DNA of 64,000 nt from positions 186,001-250,000 of the forward strand of contig NW_003314323.1 of assembly GCF_000143415.4 (NCBI RefSeq). The letters run 5' to 3'. Below, piece by piece: positions 31,360 through 42,874 of the stretch; within the stretch, counting starts at the first letter, position 1, and each line of letters begins with the position of its first letter. Both the position numbers and the translations under genes were made by a program. Origin of the DNA: Selaginella moellendorffii. Taxonomy: Eukaryota > Streptophyta > Lycopodiopsida > Selaginellales > Selaginellaceae. The notes under the pieces are model-generated. The model saw only the letters and a program-made list of their open reading frames with translations. It was not told where the DNA came from and did not search any database.

Positions 31360-32745
31360 TCAATCCAAGCGATCAGAGCCCCTGGCATCGATCAAGCCGC
31401 GCAGGCCAGCGAGGAGAGAATACGGCGCGGAGTTGTGCGGATCAAGCTCCATCACCGCCGCCGCCGCCCGCAAACCCCGGAGCCAATCGCTGCTCGTCCG
31501 GCAAGCGCTCAGCAGCGCGACCCACGCCGCGGGATCCGGCTCAAACGGCATATTCAGCAGAAGATCCTCGGCGCTGGCCAGGTCACCACACCGCGCAAAG
31601 TAGTCCACCACGCACACGTAGTGGTCTGCGGTGACTGCCACGCCGTACTCGCGGCCCATTGCACGGAAGTAGTCCACCGCGGCAGTCAACTCACCAGCGT
31701 GGCAGCACGCCGACAGGACCGTAATCATCGTGACGTCACTGGGAGCCGCGCCGCCGGCCTGAATCATCCGGTGGAACACCCGCAGTGCGCCGCGGTGGTC
31801 GCCATTCTGCGAATATGCCGTCACCATGGTCGTCCACAGCACCGCGTCGTCATTGCACCTCTGCCGCACGCGGCAGAAGAGCTCCTCCGCGTGCGGCAGG
31901 CTCCCGCACTTGGCGTACATGTTGACCACGCTGGTCAGCACCACCACGTCACCTCCTCCGTACAGCCCGGCCACCACGATTCCCTCCCGGAGCGCGGACG
32001 CCACGGCGCAGGAGTCGAACATGCGCACGAAGCTCGCCTGGTTGGGTTCGATTCCCTCCAGATCCATGAGACGAAACACTCCCAGCGCTTGCTCTACGTG
32101 CCCGCGCTGGGCATATGCCAGGATCATCTCATTCCACGTCGCCACGCCCTTGTACGGCACTATGTTGAAAAAATGCCGGGCACTAGCGAGATCCCCGCAG
32201 CTGACGTACACGTCCATCATGTACTGGAAGGTCTCCAAATCCCTGTACGCCATCCTCTCAAAGTAGTCCACGGCTCTCTGAAAATGCCAACACCGGGCAT
32301 TTGCTTCTACCATAGCTTTCCAGTGCTCGCAGCGCTTTTCCAGCATAGAATCAAACAAAAAGCTTGCCTTAGAGAACATACCGTTAACCAAGTAGGCTTT
32401 GAGCATGTCTAAATAGCATTTTGGCCCCTTTTCCTTGATTGGAAAGAACAGCTCCTCCGCTTCTCGAATATGCCCGTTCTGGGCATATGCGGCTATCATA
32501 GCCGCGTGAGTGATATCACTTGGATTATAGACCTTTGCGTACGCAGCCTCGGCATCCCTGACTAAGCCACACATTCCGTACAAGGAGATAAGAAGATTCC
32601 CGTAGTATGCCTCTTGATCGTAGCCCCTGGAGGCGAGAATCTCGTGGATGCGCTTTCCCTCGTCGAGGGATCTTGCGTTGAGAAATTGCTTGAGCAAAGC
32701 GCAGTAGAGCTTGATCTCCGAGCTTTTCTTACGCTGGATTGGCAT
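31360..32745 (-). CDS. PLS-class PPR protein
   Basis: Single exon, 461 aa, from ATG 32745 (MPIQRKKSSEIKLYCALLK). PPR repeats are visible throughout (YYGNLLISLYGMCGLV, THAAMIAAYAQNGHI, ATWNEMILAYAQRGHV, TMITVLSACCHAGEL), and the end PAAWVALLSACRTSSDW...SAPYSLLAGL is the E-motif region without DYW. A truncated, broken copy lies at 21109-21914. Target RNA and organelle cannot be inferred. Confidence 0.86.
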   Translation of the reverse strand: MPIQRKKSSEIKLYCALLKQFLNARSLDEGKRIHEILASRGYDQEAYYGNLLISLYGMCGLVRDAEAAYAKVYNPSDITHAAMIAAYAQNGHIREAEELFFPIKEKGPKCYLDMLKAYLVNGMFSKASFLFDSMLEKRCEHWKAMVEANARCWHFQRAVDYFERMAYRDLETFQYMMDVYVSCGDLASARHFFNIVPYKGVATWNEMILAYAQRGHVEQALGVFRLMDLEGIEPNQASFVRMFDSCAVASALREGIVVAGLYGGGDVVVLTSVVNMYAKCGSLPHAEELFCRVRQRCNDDAVLWTTMVTAYSQNGDHRGALRVFHRMIQAGGAAPSDVTMITVLSACCHAGELTAAVDYFRAMGREYGVAVTADHYVCVVDYFARCGDLASAEDLLLNMPFEPDPAAWVALLSACRTSSDWLRGLRAAAAVMELDPHNSAPYSLLAGLRGLIDARGSDRLD

Positions 32746-32872
32746 AGCGGAGTAAAGATTTTCCTACCACCTAGATTCATGTCACACATGGTGGAAATTT
32801 TTCTTTCATCAAATGTTGTCTATACACGTAACGCTAACTCGTCAAATCAGAAGTTTACAAGCTGTGGATGAT

Positions 32873-34047
32873 TTACTCGTACAAATGCTGGCTCTTTGGC
32901 CGCGCGAGGCCGATTGGGACTGGCGAAAAGGACGTGGAAGACGACGCCCAGCGATTCCCAGTGCCAGACTCCTGGGCCCTGCGATTCCTTCGTGGAAGAT
33001 CCTCCCCAATCTCGGCTGCGCGGGGATTTCCATCGCTAACGCTCGAGTGTGACGACGACGAAGAAGAAGTCGTGCTTTGCCGCCGCGAGGTGAAAAGATT
33101 CACGACCGATCGCTCCCACCACCATTTCAAGCTCTTGGTTGCCACCGGGAGCAAGAGGAACGCGAGCCTCAGAGCCAGGAAGCACGCCGCGAGCGTGAGA
33201 TACATGTTGCCCTCAAGTAACTTCTCGGGAGAGATATACGGGCACATACCAGCCGGAGGTCTGCCTTGGCTCGAGTGAAGGATCAGAGCTTCCGAGGATC
33301 CTTGAACTTCCGGCGAAAATCCTGGACAGAAGCAAGAATGGATGAAGCTGGAGAGAAAGAGAGAAAGAACTGCGCAAACAAACCAACCTGTCATGTCTTT
33401 GTAAAAGCTCGCCAAGTTCTTGAGATCTTTGGATCCGTGGAAACGAGTCCTGGACTTGGAGGTGAGATGGATCAGTGTTGGGAAGCTATTCACTCCATAC
33501 TTCGAGAGAACACTGCATGCATCGAAACGTTCTTGTGAGTTTCTGTGAGTTTGATCCAGCTCCTCTTTCCATACCTCGGCCTCACGCTCGATTCCTCCAC
33601 AGCGATGTGATACACCGACGGATAAATGGAAGACATCGTGTCAAACAATGGCCTCATGAGCTTCGAGAATGGACACCACGACGCGTAGAGCAGTAGCATC
33701 GCGCTGGATTCCTCCTTGGACACCGACCACAAGGAACTCAGCGTTTGCTCCAGAGTAGCGGAGCTCTCGTTTAGCTAGAACACAAACCAAGACCACAAAA
33801 TCAAATGCGCTCTCTCATCGTAATCCTAGGCGATCGCGATCGATCTTACCTCAAGAACCCGAGGAACAAGGCTCACGCGATTGACGAGCTCCCCGATGAC
33901 GACCTCGTCGGGGGAGTGGAGAAAGATTTGCGCCAAAGAGGGGCGCTTGCAGCACGGCGCCTCCGGCAATCCATCCGACGATCCGAAAGAATGCAAGGAG
34001 AAGAGGAGGAAGAGAGCGTGTAGCAGCAGCCTGTGAGGATCGAGCAT
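32873..34047 (-). CDS. APR-like (APRL) thioredoxin-fold membrane protein
   Basis: Four exons (34047-33850, 33774-33575, 33512-33388, 33321-32873) give 323 aa. A signal peptide (residues 1-23, LLLHALFLLFSLHSFGSS) precedes a thioredoxin fold. The active-site position reads YASWCPFSKLMRP, with one Cys rather than CxxC, as is typical of plant APRL proteins. VLSKYGVNSFPTLIHL (cis-Pro strand) and FHGSKDLKNLASFY follow. A single transmembrane helix lies at about residues 214-236, then a Ser-rich, basic cytosolic tail. Such proteins are ER/secretory PDI-like; their reductase function is unproven. Only 81 bp separate it from the divergent SDR gene. Confidence 0.88.
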
Positions 34048-34128
34048 GGTCTTCTTCCCCGAAAACCCTAGGAGCTGGAATGAAAATTTAGGGCAACAAG
34101 AAATTTTTTTGGAAGGGAGAAAAGAGCC
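34048..34128. promoter_or_regulatory. Very short bidirectional promoter with telo-box
   Basis: 81 bp between the divergent APRL and SDR start codons, with AAACCCTAGG at about 34063-34072. The 5' UTRs of the two genes must be very short or overlap. Confidence 0.5.
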
Positions 34129-36092
34129 ATGGTCCATTTCGTGGAGAGGGAGGGGATCGAGGGCCGGATCTTCCTCGTCACCGGCGGCGCTGGCTTCGTC
34201 GGATCGGCAATCTGCCTGGAGCTCGTCACTCGCGGCGCTTCCGAGGTGCGATCGCTGGACGTGAGCAAGGCATCGCGAAATCTCCCGGCGCTCAAGGCCA
34301 ATGGCGTGAAATGCATCACAGGTATGGCGCTCACTGCCGGAAATCTCCGTGAATCGAGCTGCGCAGAGACAGGAAATCGCGAATTTCGCGAGGATTGATG
34401 GATGGATTGCAGGTGATGTCCGGCGGAAAGAAGCGGTAGAGAACGCGATCAAGGGCGCGCACTGTGTGTTCCATGTGGCATCGTTTGGGAGCTTGGGCAA
34501 GCAGACGCTCCAGGCCGGGAGGATCGATCAGACCAACTTGGATGGAACTTGCAACGTCATCGATGCCTGTGTCAAGCACGGCGTGGAGAGGCTCGTGTAC
34601 ACGAGCACCAACAATGTTATCTTTGGAGGACAGCCTATCATCAATGGAAACGAGGCCATGTCCTACTTCTCGATCGAGCATCACTGTGATCCTTACGGCC
34701 GGAGCAAGGCACTGGCGGAGCAACTAGTGCTACGAAGCAACAACAGGCCTTCCAAGTATGCTTTCTAGATCACCGAGTTTCACTGCTACGCTCTTCCTGG
34801 TCTTTCTACTTCGTGGTCTTCCTGCTAAGTTCACTGCTAAGTTCTTCGTGGTTTCCTGTTCTTTCTACTTCACTGCTAAGTTCTTCGTGGCTTTCTTGTT
34901 CTTTCTACTTCACTGCTAAGTTCTTTGTGGTTTTGCTGTTCTTTATACTTCACTGCTAAGTTCTTCGTGGTTTTCCTGTTCTTTCTACTTCACTGCTCGT
35001 GCTAAGCTCGTCGTCGTTTTCTTGTTCTTTCTAATTGACTAATGATTTCTTCGTTTCTTCCCAGAAAAGCAAGCCGCAAGCTCTACACTTGCGCTATTCG
35101 ATCGCCTATAGTCTACGGACCCGGAGAAACACTCCATCTCTCAAGAGTCCTCAGCACTGCCAAGCTCGGGCTTTTCTTTTCCAGAATCGGTGAGAGCAAT
35201 GCCAGAACCGACTTTATCTACGTCGACAATCTCGTGAATGCGCATCTACTGGCTAGCATGGCGCTCCTCGATGATGTTCCTGGAACTGGAGGCGTTCCCA
35301 CGGCAGCAGGAAAAGCTTACTTCGTCTCAGATGGTACTTCACAGCCAATTCTCTTTTAACCATTAACACAACGAGCGTTTCTTTTTCACAGACGCGCCAA
35401 CGAACTACTTCGAATTCGTCCGTCCTCTCGTGGAAGGCTTGAACTACAAATTTCCACAGAGGGAGCTGAGCGTGTCGGCTGCTTTGAGATTCTCATGGTT
35501 TTTCTGGGGACTCTATGGATTGCTATATCCATGGTTGGAGAGATCGTGGATTCCAGATCCACTCTTACTTCCTTCCGAGGTCCACAAGGTTGGCCAACTC
35601 TTATTTTTCTCTTCTTGAATCTAAATTGTCTCTCTTGAACAGGTTGGAATCACACACTACTTTTCCTCTCTACGAGCACGCCAGGAGCTTGGCTACGTCC
35701 CGCTCATCGATCAGAAGGAAGGTCTGGAGCGAACGCTTGCCTACTTGAAAGAGAAGAAGCACAGAGAGCTCGAAACGCCAACTTTCGGCTGGTGGATCGG
35801 CATCTTGGCGGCTATGTTTGCTTTGTTTTGCTCGGCCTTCGTGCCTGACCCCTTCATGGGACCATTCGAGTGCGTGCGGAGCCTGGGAGTCCTCCTCCAC
35901 GGCTCGATCCGGAACCTCAAGCTGGTGTTCCTCACCGCGTGCCTCGCTCACGCCGCGGAAGCTAGCTACGCCTGGAAGCTCGCAAAGTCTGTGGATCCCG
36001 AGAACGCGAAGGGATGGTTCTGGCAGACGCTAGCGCTCGGCTTCCCGTCCCTCAGGCTGTTGCTCGCGAGATCCAAGCGGAAGAATGCGTGA
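34129..36092 (+). CDS. SDR42E-like 3beta-hydroxysteroid dehydrogenase/isomerase family protein
   Basis: Five exons (34129-34321, 34413-34755, 35065-35333, 35392-35588, 35643-36092) give 483 aa. The Rossmann motif TGGAGFVG is at residues 18-25. The strand LVYTSTNNVIFGG precedes the catalytic YGRSK (Y159, K163). RSPIVYGPGE and TDFIYVDNLVNAH are typical of extended SDRs. The C-terminus carries hydrophobic segments (about residues 385-405 and later), suggesting ER membrane anchoring. Members oxidise 3beta-hydroxysteroids or related substrates; the substrate here is unknown. Intron 2 is unusually long and repetitive. Confidence 0.9.
34795..35030. repeat. Minisatellite in intron 2 of the SDR gene
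   Basis: About five imperfect head-to-tail copies of a roughly 50-60-bp unit built from TTCACTGCTAAGTTCTTCGTGG and TTTCCTGTTCTTTCTAC. It expands the intron to 309 nt against about 50-90 nt for the other introns of the gene. Confidence 0.85.
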
Positions 36093-36369
36093 AGAGATGG
36101 TAGAAAGAAGCTCCCTGGGAAGAGATGGATCGAAAGAAGTTCTCTGGTGAGAGATGGATAGAAAGAAGTTTCCTGTGAAGAGTGGAGTTCCCAGGAAGTT
36201 TTCGAGAGAAGTAAAATCTTTGTTTAGAGCAGCTTGGCGAATCAAGAAGAATGTTATGGTGGAAATCTCTGTTCTAAGCTCTCGAAAATAAAAGACAAAA
36301 GAGCAATCCCAATCTCCCGTGACAGTGGAATTAATAAAAACTTGGGCACGCTCATGGTCGGTTGATAGA

Positions 36370-37156
36370 TCAGCCAGCGATGAGAGCGTACAATGACAAT
36401 TCCAGAGATTCCCTGGCCAAGTGCCTGATGTCCAGTGCCTGGATAGAGAAAATGAAGTGAAGAAGAACCAAAAAGGAAACTCCAGAGAATAGAAGAAAGA
36501 TCTAGATTTCTTATACCTTGCTGCGAATGCAAAGACTAGCCATGGCTGGACGGTTCTTGGATCCCGATCCCGGCGCCGATAATTCTCCCCGATCGATCGA
36601 GATGGTCGCGTCCTGGACGAGCAGCTGGTGCTGCCGCAAGATCCACAGCACGCTCAGCAGCAAGCCCTGGCGCATACTGCAGCTCATGCTCAAGAACACG
36701 TCGGATTCGCAGATGTGGAGCCCCACGGGGCCGCCGCCACGATCCATCGCCGGCAGCGAGGAGCTTGCGATCATCAAATTCCTTGACTTACAGCGGCGTC
36801 GATCCTCGAGCACGGATTTCCTGAGCGCCAGCTCCTGGATTTGGCGCTGCAGTGACTGGATCAGCGCCATTGCCTCGGCGATGACCTCGCATCGATCCAT
36901 CTGTACAGCAAAGAAGCAAGCAAAGCATTTAGCCCTTTGTTTGATCTTGGCTGAGAATCCTAGCGATCGATCGAATGTGATGGATGCAGCGAGAGATTAC
37001 TACCTTCCAGGATTGCGATTGGAGCGGTAGCAGCACGCGCAGTCGATCATACAGCTCCTGTACCTCCTTCCGCCGCTCGCGCTCCGACCAGATGTGATTG
37101 ATCCGCTGCATGTAACTCCGGCTCCGCCCTCCCTGCGCCGGGATTAGATGATCCAT
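36370..37156 (-). CDS. bHLH transcription factor, copy A
   Basis: Three exons (37156-37004, 36900-36517, 36438-36370) give 201 aa. The basic region YMQRINHIWSERERRKEV has His, Glu and Arg at the E-box-contact spacing. It is followed by helix 1 (ELYDRLRVLLP) and helix 2 (EVIAEAMALIQSLQRQIQEL). The C-terminal half (VGLHICESDVFLSMSC, ILRQHQLLVQDATISID) looks like the ACT-like dimerisation fold of plant bHLHs. The last exon reads ALDIRHLARESLELSLYALI. Closest in style to small plant groups such as bHLH118/ORG2; the target is unknown. It lies 209 bp downstream of the MYB gene on the same strand. Confidence 0.87.
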
Positions 37157-37365
37157 GGCCGCGATCCTCCTCCTCTCGCGCGAAGTTTTCGAAATCTTTT
37201 GGAATAGTCAAGCACCAAAGGAATTATAAATATTCCGAACTTTCTTTCCAGGGAATCACACCGTACGCGCGGTGTTTATGATCTGTATAGAAGCCCAGAC
37301 TCGTGGTACGATGCTTGCAATGCCCGTGAACGCCTGGGCGAAGTCCGTGGATCATGCCTTGGCTT

Positions 37366-38126
37366 CTACCTCATGAAGCACTGCCAGACGACGCAGCCAA
37401 GATCGCCATCCATCAAAGGGCTTTGACCGTGTGATTGTAGCGATGCTGATGATCCAGCACTAGACGTCGCCGTTGGAGACGAGGCTGATTCTTCTGCTGG
37501 ATTGCCTTGGAGGAGGTGAGTATCATGAAACTCTTCTCCTGCGGGGTCTGGAATCTCCGGCGTGGGAGGAGATGGAGGTGGGTCGCTTCTTTCATGATCT
37601 TGAGAAACGGGTGAGTGGGCTACAAGTGCCTTGTTCCTGATGCGCGAGTTCCACTGGTTCTTCACATCGTTGTCTGTTCTTCCGGGAAGCTGGGAAGCAA
37701 TGTAAGCCCACCTGTGATTGATATCAGTGATGAGGATAAAAACGTGATGGTGCCGGATCAAACACCTGTTTCCAACAAGCCCATGGAGCTCGATGAGCTT
37801 TTGATTCTCCTCGTCGCTGAATTTCCCACGTTTAAGGTCCGGTCTCAAGTAGTTCATCCACCTTAGTCTACAGCTCTTCCCACTTCTTTGGAGCCCTGCA
37901 AGAAAGCAGCGAAATCGGTCCTATAGAAAACTGAGTGAGTGAGATCGTCAATCAAACCCGCAAGCTTGGGAACAGTGGTCCATACGTTTCCACACCCGTG
38001 CTGCAGTATGAAATTCAGCAATAGCTCGTCCTCTTCTGGCGACCACAGTCCCTTCCTCACGATCGAGCTCGAGCTCGTCGCGCCTCCCAATTCATGATCG
38101 TCGGGTTGTTCTCTTCTCGAGACCAT
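37366..38126 (-). CDS. R2R3-MYB transcription factor, copy A
   Basis: Three exons (38126-37958, 37895-37766, 37711-37366) give 214 aa, with intron positions and phases typical of R2R3-MYBs. R2 (residues about 26-77) reads [16 protein letters not shown] and [19 protein letters not shown]3 (about 78-128) reads [18 protein letters not shown] and [21 protein letters not shown]. The bHLH-interaction signature found in R3 of MBW-type MYBs is not evident, so direct contact with the neighbouring bHLH cannot be claimed. The C-terminus is Pro/Ser-rich and ends [13 protein letters not shown]. The first intron keeps an open frame of 30 codons if retained. Confidence 0.88.
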
Positions 38127-38333
38127 GTATCGGTGAAGAACTTTGTGACGAGGATTTCAAAGAAGATGAATTCATTTCAAGCTTGCTCTTTTGGTCATGG
38201 ATCAAACTCATGGAAGGACAATATCAGTTGACACACATTTCTCACATTCCAACCACCAAACACAAAAACACGGTAATGTTTTCAATTTTTTTTCTTCTGT
38301 CTTCTTCTTTTTGTCTCAGCTTCATATTAAGAA

Positions 38334-38987
38334 TCTGACAATAACTTTATTTTCTACTGTCCCAAGGTACAAAGCTTGAAAGTCCTTTCCGCAAGCTGGC
38401 CCTTTGACAGAGATTGCAAGATTGAGGCCAATGTTTTAGATCTATAGTTCTGAGTACAGTGTTTCACCTTTTTTAATACCTTAAGATGAAATTACTATAT
38501 AAAAATAAATTCTAAAAATCCAGTTTCTAAAATCTTTTTTGTGACAGAGAAATGATAAAAGAAATGCATTATGTCAAGTAACACATATTGGATTATAACT
38601 CATGCTTGAAAAAATTCACTTCAAAATATATACCATCTTAGCAGTATATGTCAAAACAATTAATATGCATCACAGAATGTTTTTCTTAGAAGAAAATCGA
38701 AATAATTTTAGTATTTTCTTTTGGAATTTTTTTAACCAAGAATAGCATCATGTTTAGGTTCAGGTTTAGTAAATCAAGGAACGTTTAGGTTCAGGTTTAG
38801 GGGGTTTTAGCGGTTACTCAAATCAAATTGGGGATGAGTATAAGTATATTCTAGGCATCAAAAATCACCTGAGACAAGGAAATGGATTTTTTGATAAAAG
38901 GGAGAAGATGTGGAAATAGTGGTCATAGCAGCAAAGTATGGATATAGTTGCCTCCAATTTTCATGCTTGAACTTCACATCATATATA
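38334..38987. other. AT-rich intergenic region
   Basis: No gene or element end seen. A short direct repeat GTTTAGGTTCAGGTTTAG occurs twice near 38750-38800. It leads into the TA-rich microsatellite. Confidence 0.4.
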
Positions 38988-39367
<380 letters not shown>

Positions 39368-39542
39368 TGTGAGTGCTTGGAATATGGAAAGGGAATACAA
39401 AAAATGTGCATATCAATTAACCCAAAAACCCTAGCTTATATATATGAGCGAGTGGTCCGGATTGAAACAAATCTGACGGCTACCAAATCCTACTACATTA
39501 ATATTAGTATACGGCATCGTAGCTGTACACTTAGCCCTCACA
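39368..39542 (-). repeat. 3' LTR of the host gypsy element
   Basis: Matches 54689-54864 along its length, sharing GGAATACA-AAAATGTGCATATCAATTA and GTACACTT-GCCCTCACA blocks with point changes and small indels. Begins TGTGAG and ends CTCACA on the plus strand. Confidence 0.85.
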
Positions 39543-39748
39543 TCATCCCCTCTTTTTAGAATAATAAAAGACCATCAAGGTGCTTTTGTAGACAGGCCGG
39601 GATTTGGAAGAACATCATGAGGAGGCATTGGCGGATCTGTAGGTGGTATTAACTGCTCCTGATCCTGTTATATGAAGTGTTTTAATTGCTGCACATGCAC
39701 AATCTTTAGAGGATTGGCCTGCTGAACATCATGCCAAACTTCATAAAT

Positions 39749-41398
39749 TTATGGTCCAACTTGCCACAACACCTGATATGGTCCTTTCCACTGCACGAGG
39801 AGCCCCTTAGATAAACCACATACCATAAGATGGGGAAAACAAACTAACACCAAATCATCTACTTTGTACTCTGTAGGTGGACGATGATGGGAGTTGTAGT
39901 GCCATTGTTGTTCCACTTGTACGCAGCCTAAGTGTTTGGCAAACTCTGCTTGGACAAGTGGAAGAATGCTCGTCAAATACTGATCCCACGATCTAGTATC
40001 AGTAGCTTGTGGCAATTGCAAAGGTAAACCCAACTCCGTTGGTAATATTGGATCATGACTATATAAAAGTTTATATGGTGAAGCACCAATAGAACACTGC
40101 ACCCTTGTGACATATGCATACTGAAGAAACGGGAAATAACCATCCCAATCCGAATGCTGAAAGTTCATATACTTCACAATCATCCCTTTGAATGTCCAAA
40201 TGAGCCGTTCCACTAGACCGTCTGATTGTGGATGATAAGCACTCGTGAAAATATGGTATATCCCCAACCGAGATGTCAAAACATGAATGTAAGCAACCAA
40301 AGGGAACGATTATAGAGACGGTCCATGGGGTTCAAATATAGAGGGAAAGGGCCCATGAATAAGAGTGCACCCCCTTTTCCAATTGGTTAAGGGTCTTGGG
40401 ATATTTGGGGTTAAGCGTCCTTGGGTTTGAATAGTACTGGGCTGGGTGACCTCCCGAGAAGTCCAAACTCAGGAGTTTACATTTGGTATCAGAGGGGTCT
40501 TGCAGGTGAACTTGCAGGGAAGCGTGGTGGATTGTAAGCAACCAAAGGGAACGATTCGAGAGACGGTCCATGGGGTTCAAATATAGAGGGAAACGGCCCA
40601 TGAATAAGAGTGCACCCCCTTTTCCAATTGGTTAAGGGTCTTGGGATGTAAGCAACCAAAGGGAACGATTCGAGAGACGGTCCATGGGGTTCAAATATAG
40701 AGGGAAAGGGCCCATGAATAAGAGTGCACCCCCTTTTCCAATTGGTTAAGGGTCTTGGGATATTTGGGGTTAAGCGTCTTTGGGTTTAAATAGTACTGGG
40801 CTGGGTGACCTCCCGAGAAGTCCAAACTCAGGAGTTTACAATGAAATGCCTCAGCTATAAATGCGGGACTATTATCTAAAAGAATCCGGTCTGGACAAGA
40901 ATGCTGGAACACCACTCGATTGAGGAGGAAGTATTCAACAGTAGTTGCAGAGGTGCTAGCAAGAGCACCAACTTCCACCCAGCGAGTTAAGTAGTCAAAA
41001 ACAATAATAACATACTCATTATCAGCAGTCGACCGTGGAAAAAATCCCATAAAATCAAACACCACCAACTTAAATGGACGGGAAACTACAATTGACTCCA
41101 ACTGTCTTTCCGCAGCATGAGGAGGAGTATTACGAGCTTAGCACCAAATGCAGCTACGCACATACCGGATAATATCACGTCGCATCTCCGGCCAATAAAA
41201 AGACCTACACAGCTTCTCGGTTACATGACAATGTCCCATATGGCCAACTAAAACAAGAGAATTATGGTAAGCATGGAGAAATTGCGGAATAAAGACAGAA
41301 GGCACCACCAGCCGTAAATGATCATTAAGATCTGTCCCCATAAAATAAAAAAAGCTGTCTTCAAGGTGATATTGAGAATGTAAATGCTGGAAAGGCAA
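39749..41398 (-). pseudogene. Integrase remnant of the host gypsy, split by a TRIM
   Basis: On the minus strand the H2C2 zinc-binding region (HVTEKLCRSFYWPEMRRDI, 41398-41138) precedes a catalytic-core segment (FDFMGFFPRS, FDYLTRW, 41101-40846). After the TRIM insertion (40288-40840) the core resumes with HIFTSAYHPQSDGLVERL and runs to the C-terminal VQWKGPYQVL near 39760. Frameshifts and a stop separate the pieces. Non-functional. Confidence 0.88.
40288..40840. mobile_element. TRIM-type miniature LTR element
   Basis: LTR 1 (40288-40481) and LTR 3 (40647-40840) are both 194 bp, nearly identical, starting TGTAAGC and ending TTTACA. Between them lie a 51-bp internal segment (40482-40532) opening with a TTTGGTATCAGAGG primer-binding site, and a 114-bp partial LTR (40533-40646). 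The 5-bp target duplication ATGAA is at 40283-40287 and 40841-40845. It has no coding capacity and interrupts the host integrase. The extra partial LTR suggests recombination or template switching. Confidence 0.92.
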
Positions 41399-41671
41399 GT
41401 TATCAGCAAGTGATGCAGGATTCTCAAACCCATCTCGAAACTTTTGAATCCATGGCTCAATCTTTTGAGCCTTGTAAACCTCATCAAGAGAAGGTAAATC
41501 TTGCTCTGCATTTTATAGATACTGAACGTCAAGTACAACAACTGTCGACGGCACAGAATCCTTGTTTATAAAATCCACAGATGCTAGAACAATATGCTCG
41601 TCAAAAATATAAGAAGAGAGTGGAGAAGGAAGAGGAGCTCGAGAAAGGGTATTAGCATCAGCCATAGAACT

Positions 41672-42329
41672 TCATATGCGATGAACAACATCAAAATCAT
41701 ATATCTGAAGCTTCAAAGCCCATTGAGTAGTACGACCAATTAGGTTCTTTCGCTTCAATAAAGAAGTAACAGCAGTATGGTCACTTTCAAGTAACATCCG
41801 AAAACCATATAGATATGCATGAAGTTTCTCGAAACCCCAACCTGCTACTAAGCACTCCTTCTCTGTCGTGGAGTAATTCATCTCCACTGATTGTACTGTA
41901 CGGTTTATACACACAATGGGATGGCATTGACTAGGCACACTCGAGCTTTCTTGCATCAACACACCTCTAAGACTAATGTTAGAAACATCCATGCGCAAAA
42001 TAAAAGGTTGAGTGTAGTCAGGATATGCCAAAACCGAAGGAGTCCTCAATAGCTCTTTGAGATCCACGAACGCTCGCTCACAATCTGGAGACTAGATGAA
42101 AGATGACGTTGACGACTTCAACAATACTCAAAATTGTGCAGTGCGATCAGAAAGATAATCCACAAAACAACCGAGATATTGCACCTTGCCCAAGAAGAGT
42201 TGCACATCATTTACACATTTCGGAGTAGGGAACTTTAGAATAGCCACAAGTTTGTCAGGATCAACAAGAAATATGGTACCCAAGATAAATTGTGTCCTTG
42301 GATCCAAATGTGCACTTCAACCACTTTAG
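41672..42329 (-). pseudogene. Reverse transcriptase end and RNase H of the host gypsy
   Basis: The RNase H segment (42067-41672) reads RMDVSNISLRGVLMQ, NYSTTEKECLV and ESDHTAVTSLLKR. Upstream, 42329-42068 is the end of RT (WLKCTFGSKDTIYLGYHIS, then QLFLGKVQYLGCFVDYL). Joining across the nested LTR element at its TTTAG duplication restores the expected RT wording SLKLKWLKC. An in-frame stop and frame changes are present. Confidence 0.85.
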
Positions 42330-42831
42330 TGTGAGACACAAAACCCCTAGGCCCCAAAGTGGAGCCGGAAAGGGTGCCACGTGGTAGTGGCCGAAGTGAA
42401 AGCCAAACGAGTGTAACACGTTTGGACTAAAAGCTCTGACTTGGAAGGTCGAAAGCAGGAATGGAACTCTCAACAAAGTGCTCAAGGAGCGAGCACGAAG
42501 CGAGCAATAAGCAAGGCTCCAAAAGAGGACCCGAGGTGGAGTCCGAGATGGAGTCCGAGATGGACCCAAGGTGGAGTCCGATATGGAGTCCGAGATGAAG
42601 TCCGAGATGGAGTCCGATATGGAGTCCGAGATGAAGTCCGAGATGGAGTCCGATATGGAGTCCGAGATGGAGTCCGAGATGGAGTCCGATATGGAGTTCG
42701 AGATGGACCGAGATGGAGTCCGAGATGGACCCGAGATGGAGTCCGAGATGGACCCGAGATGGAGTCCGAGATGGAGTCCGAGATGGACCCGAGGTGGAGT
42801 CCGAGATGGAGTCCGATGGAACCGAGACCGG

Positions 42832-42874
<43 letters not shown>

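Larger units (their letters stand above)
36266..38333. repeat. Segmental duplication, copy A (MYB-bHLH block)
   Basis: This block is nearly identical to 61491-64000, including introns and the intergenic region between MYB and bHLH. The MYB parts are offset by exactly 25,667 bp. The left breakpoint is at about 36266 (TCTCTGTTCTAAGCTC). The right end of copy B runs off the window. The chief differences are a 447-bp insertion with 8-bp target duplication in copy B and a few point changes. Confidence 0.92.

Noticed and set aside
31000-32412. 470-codon plus-strand ORF
   Set aside because: Antisense to two PPR genes; the PPR motifs on the minus strand are unambiguous.
37863-38126. MYB A exon 1 as an independent 87-aa protein
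   Set aside because: The frame past residue 56 is intron read-through; splicing at the conserved phase gives the normal R2 repeat. The same applies to 63530-63793.
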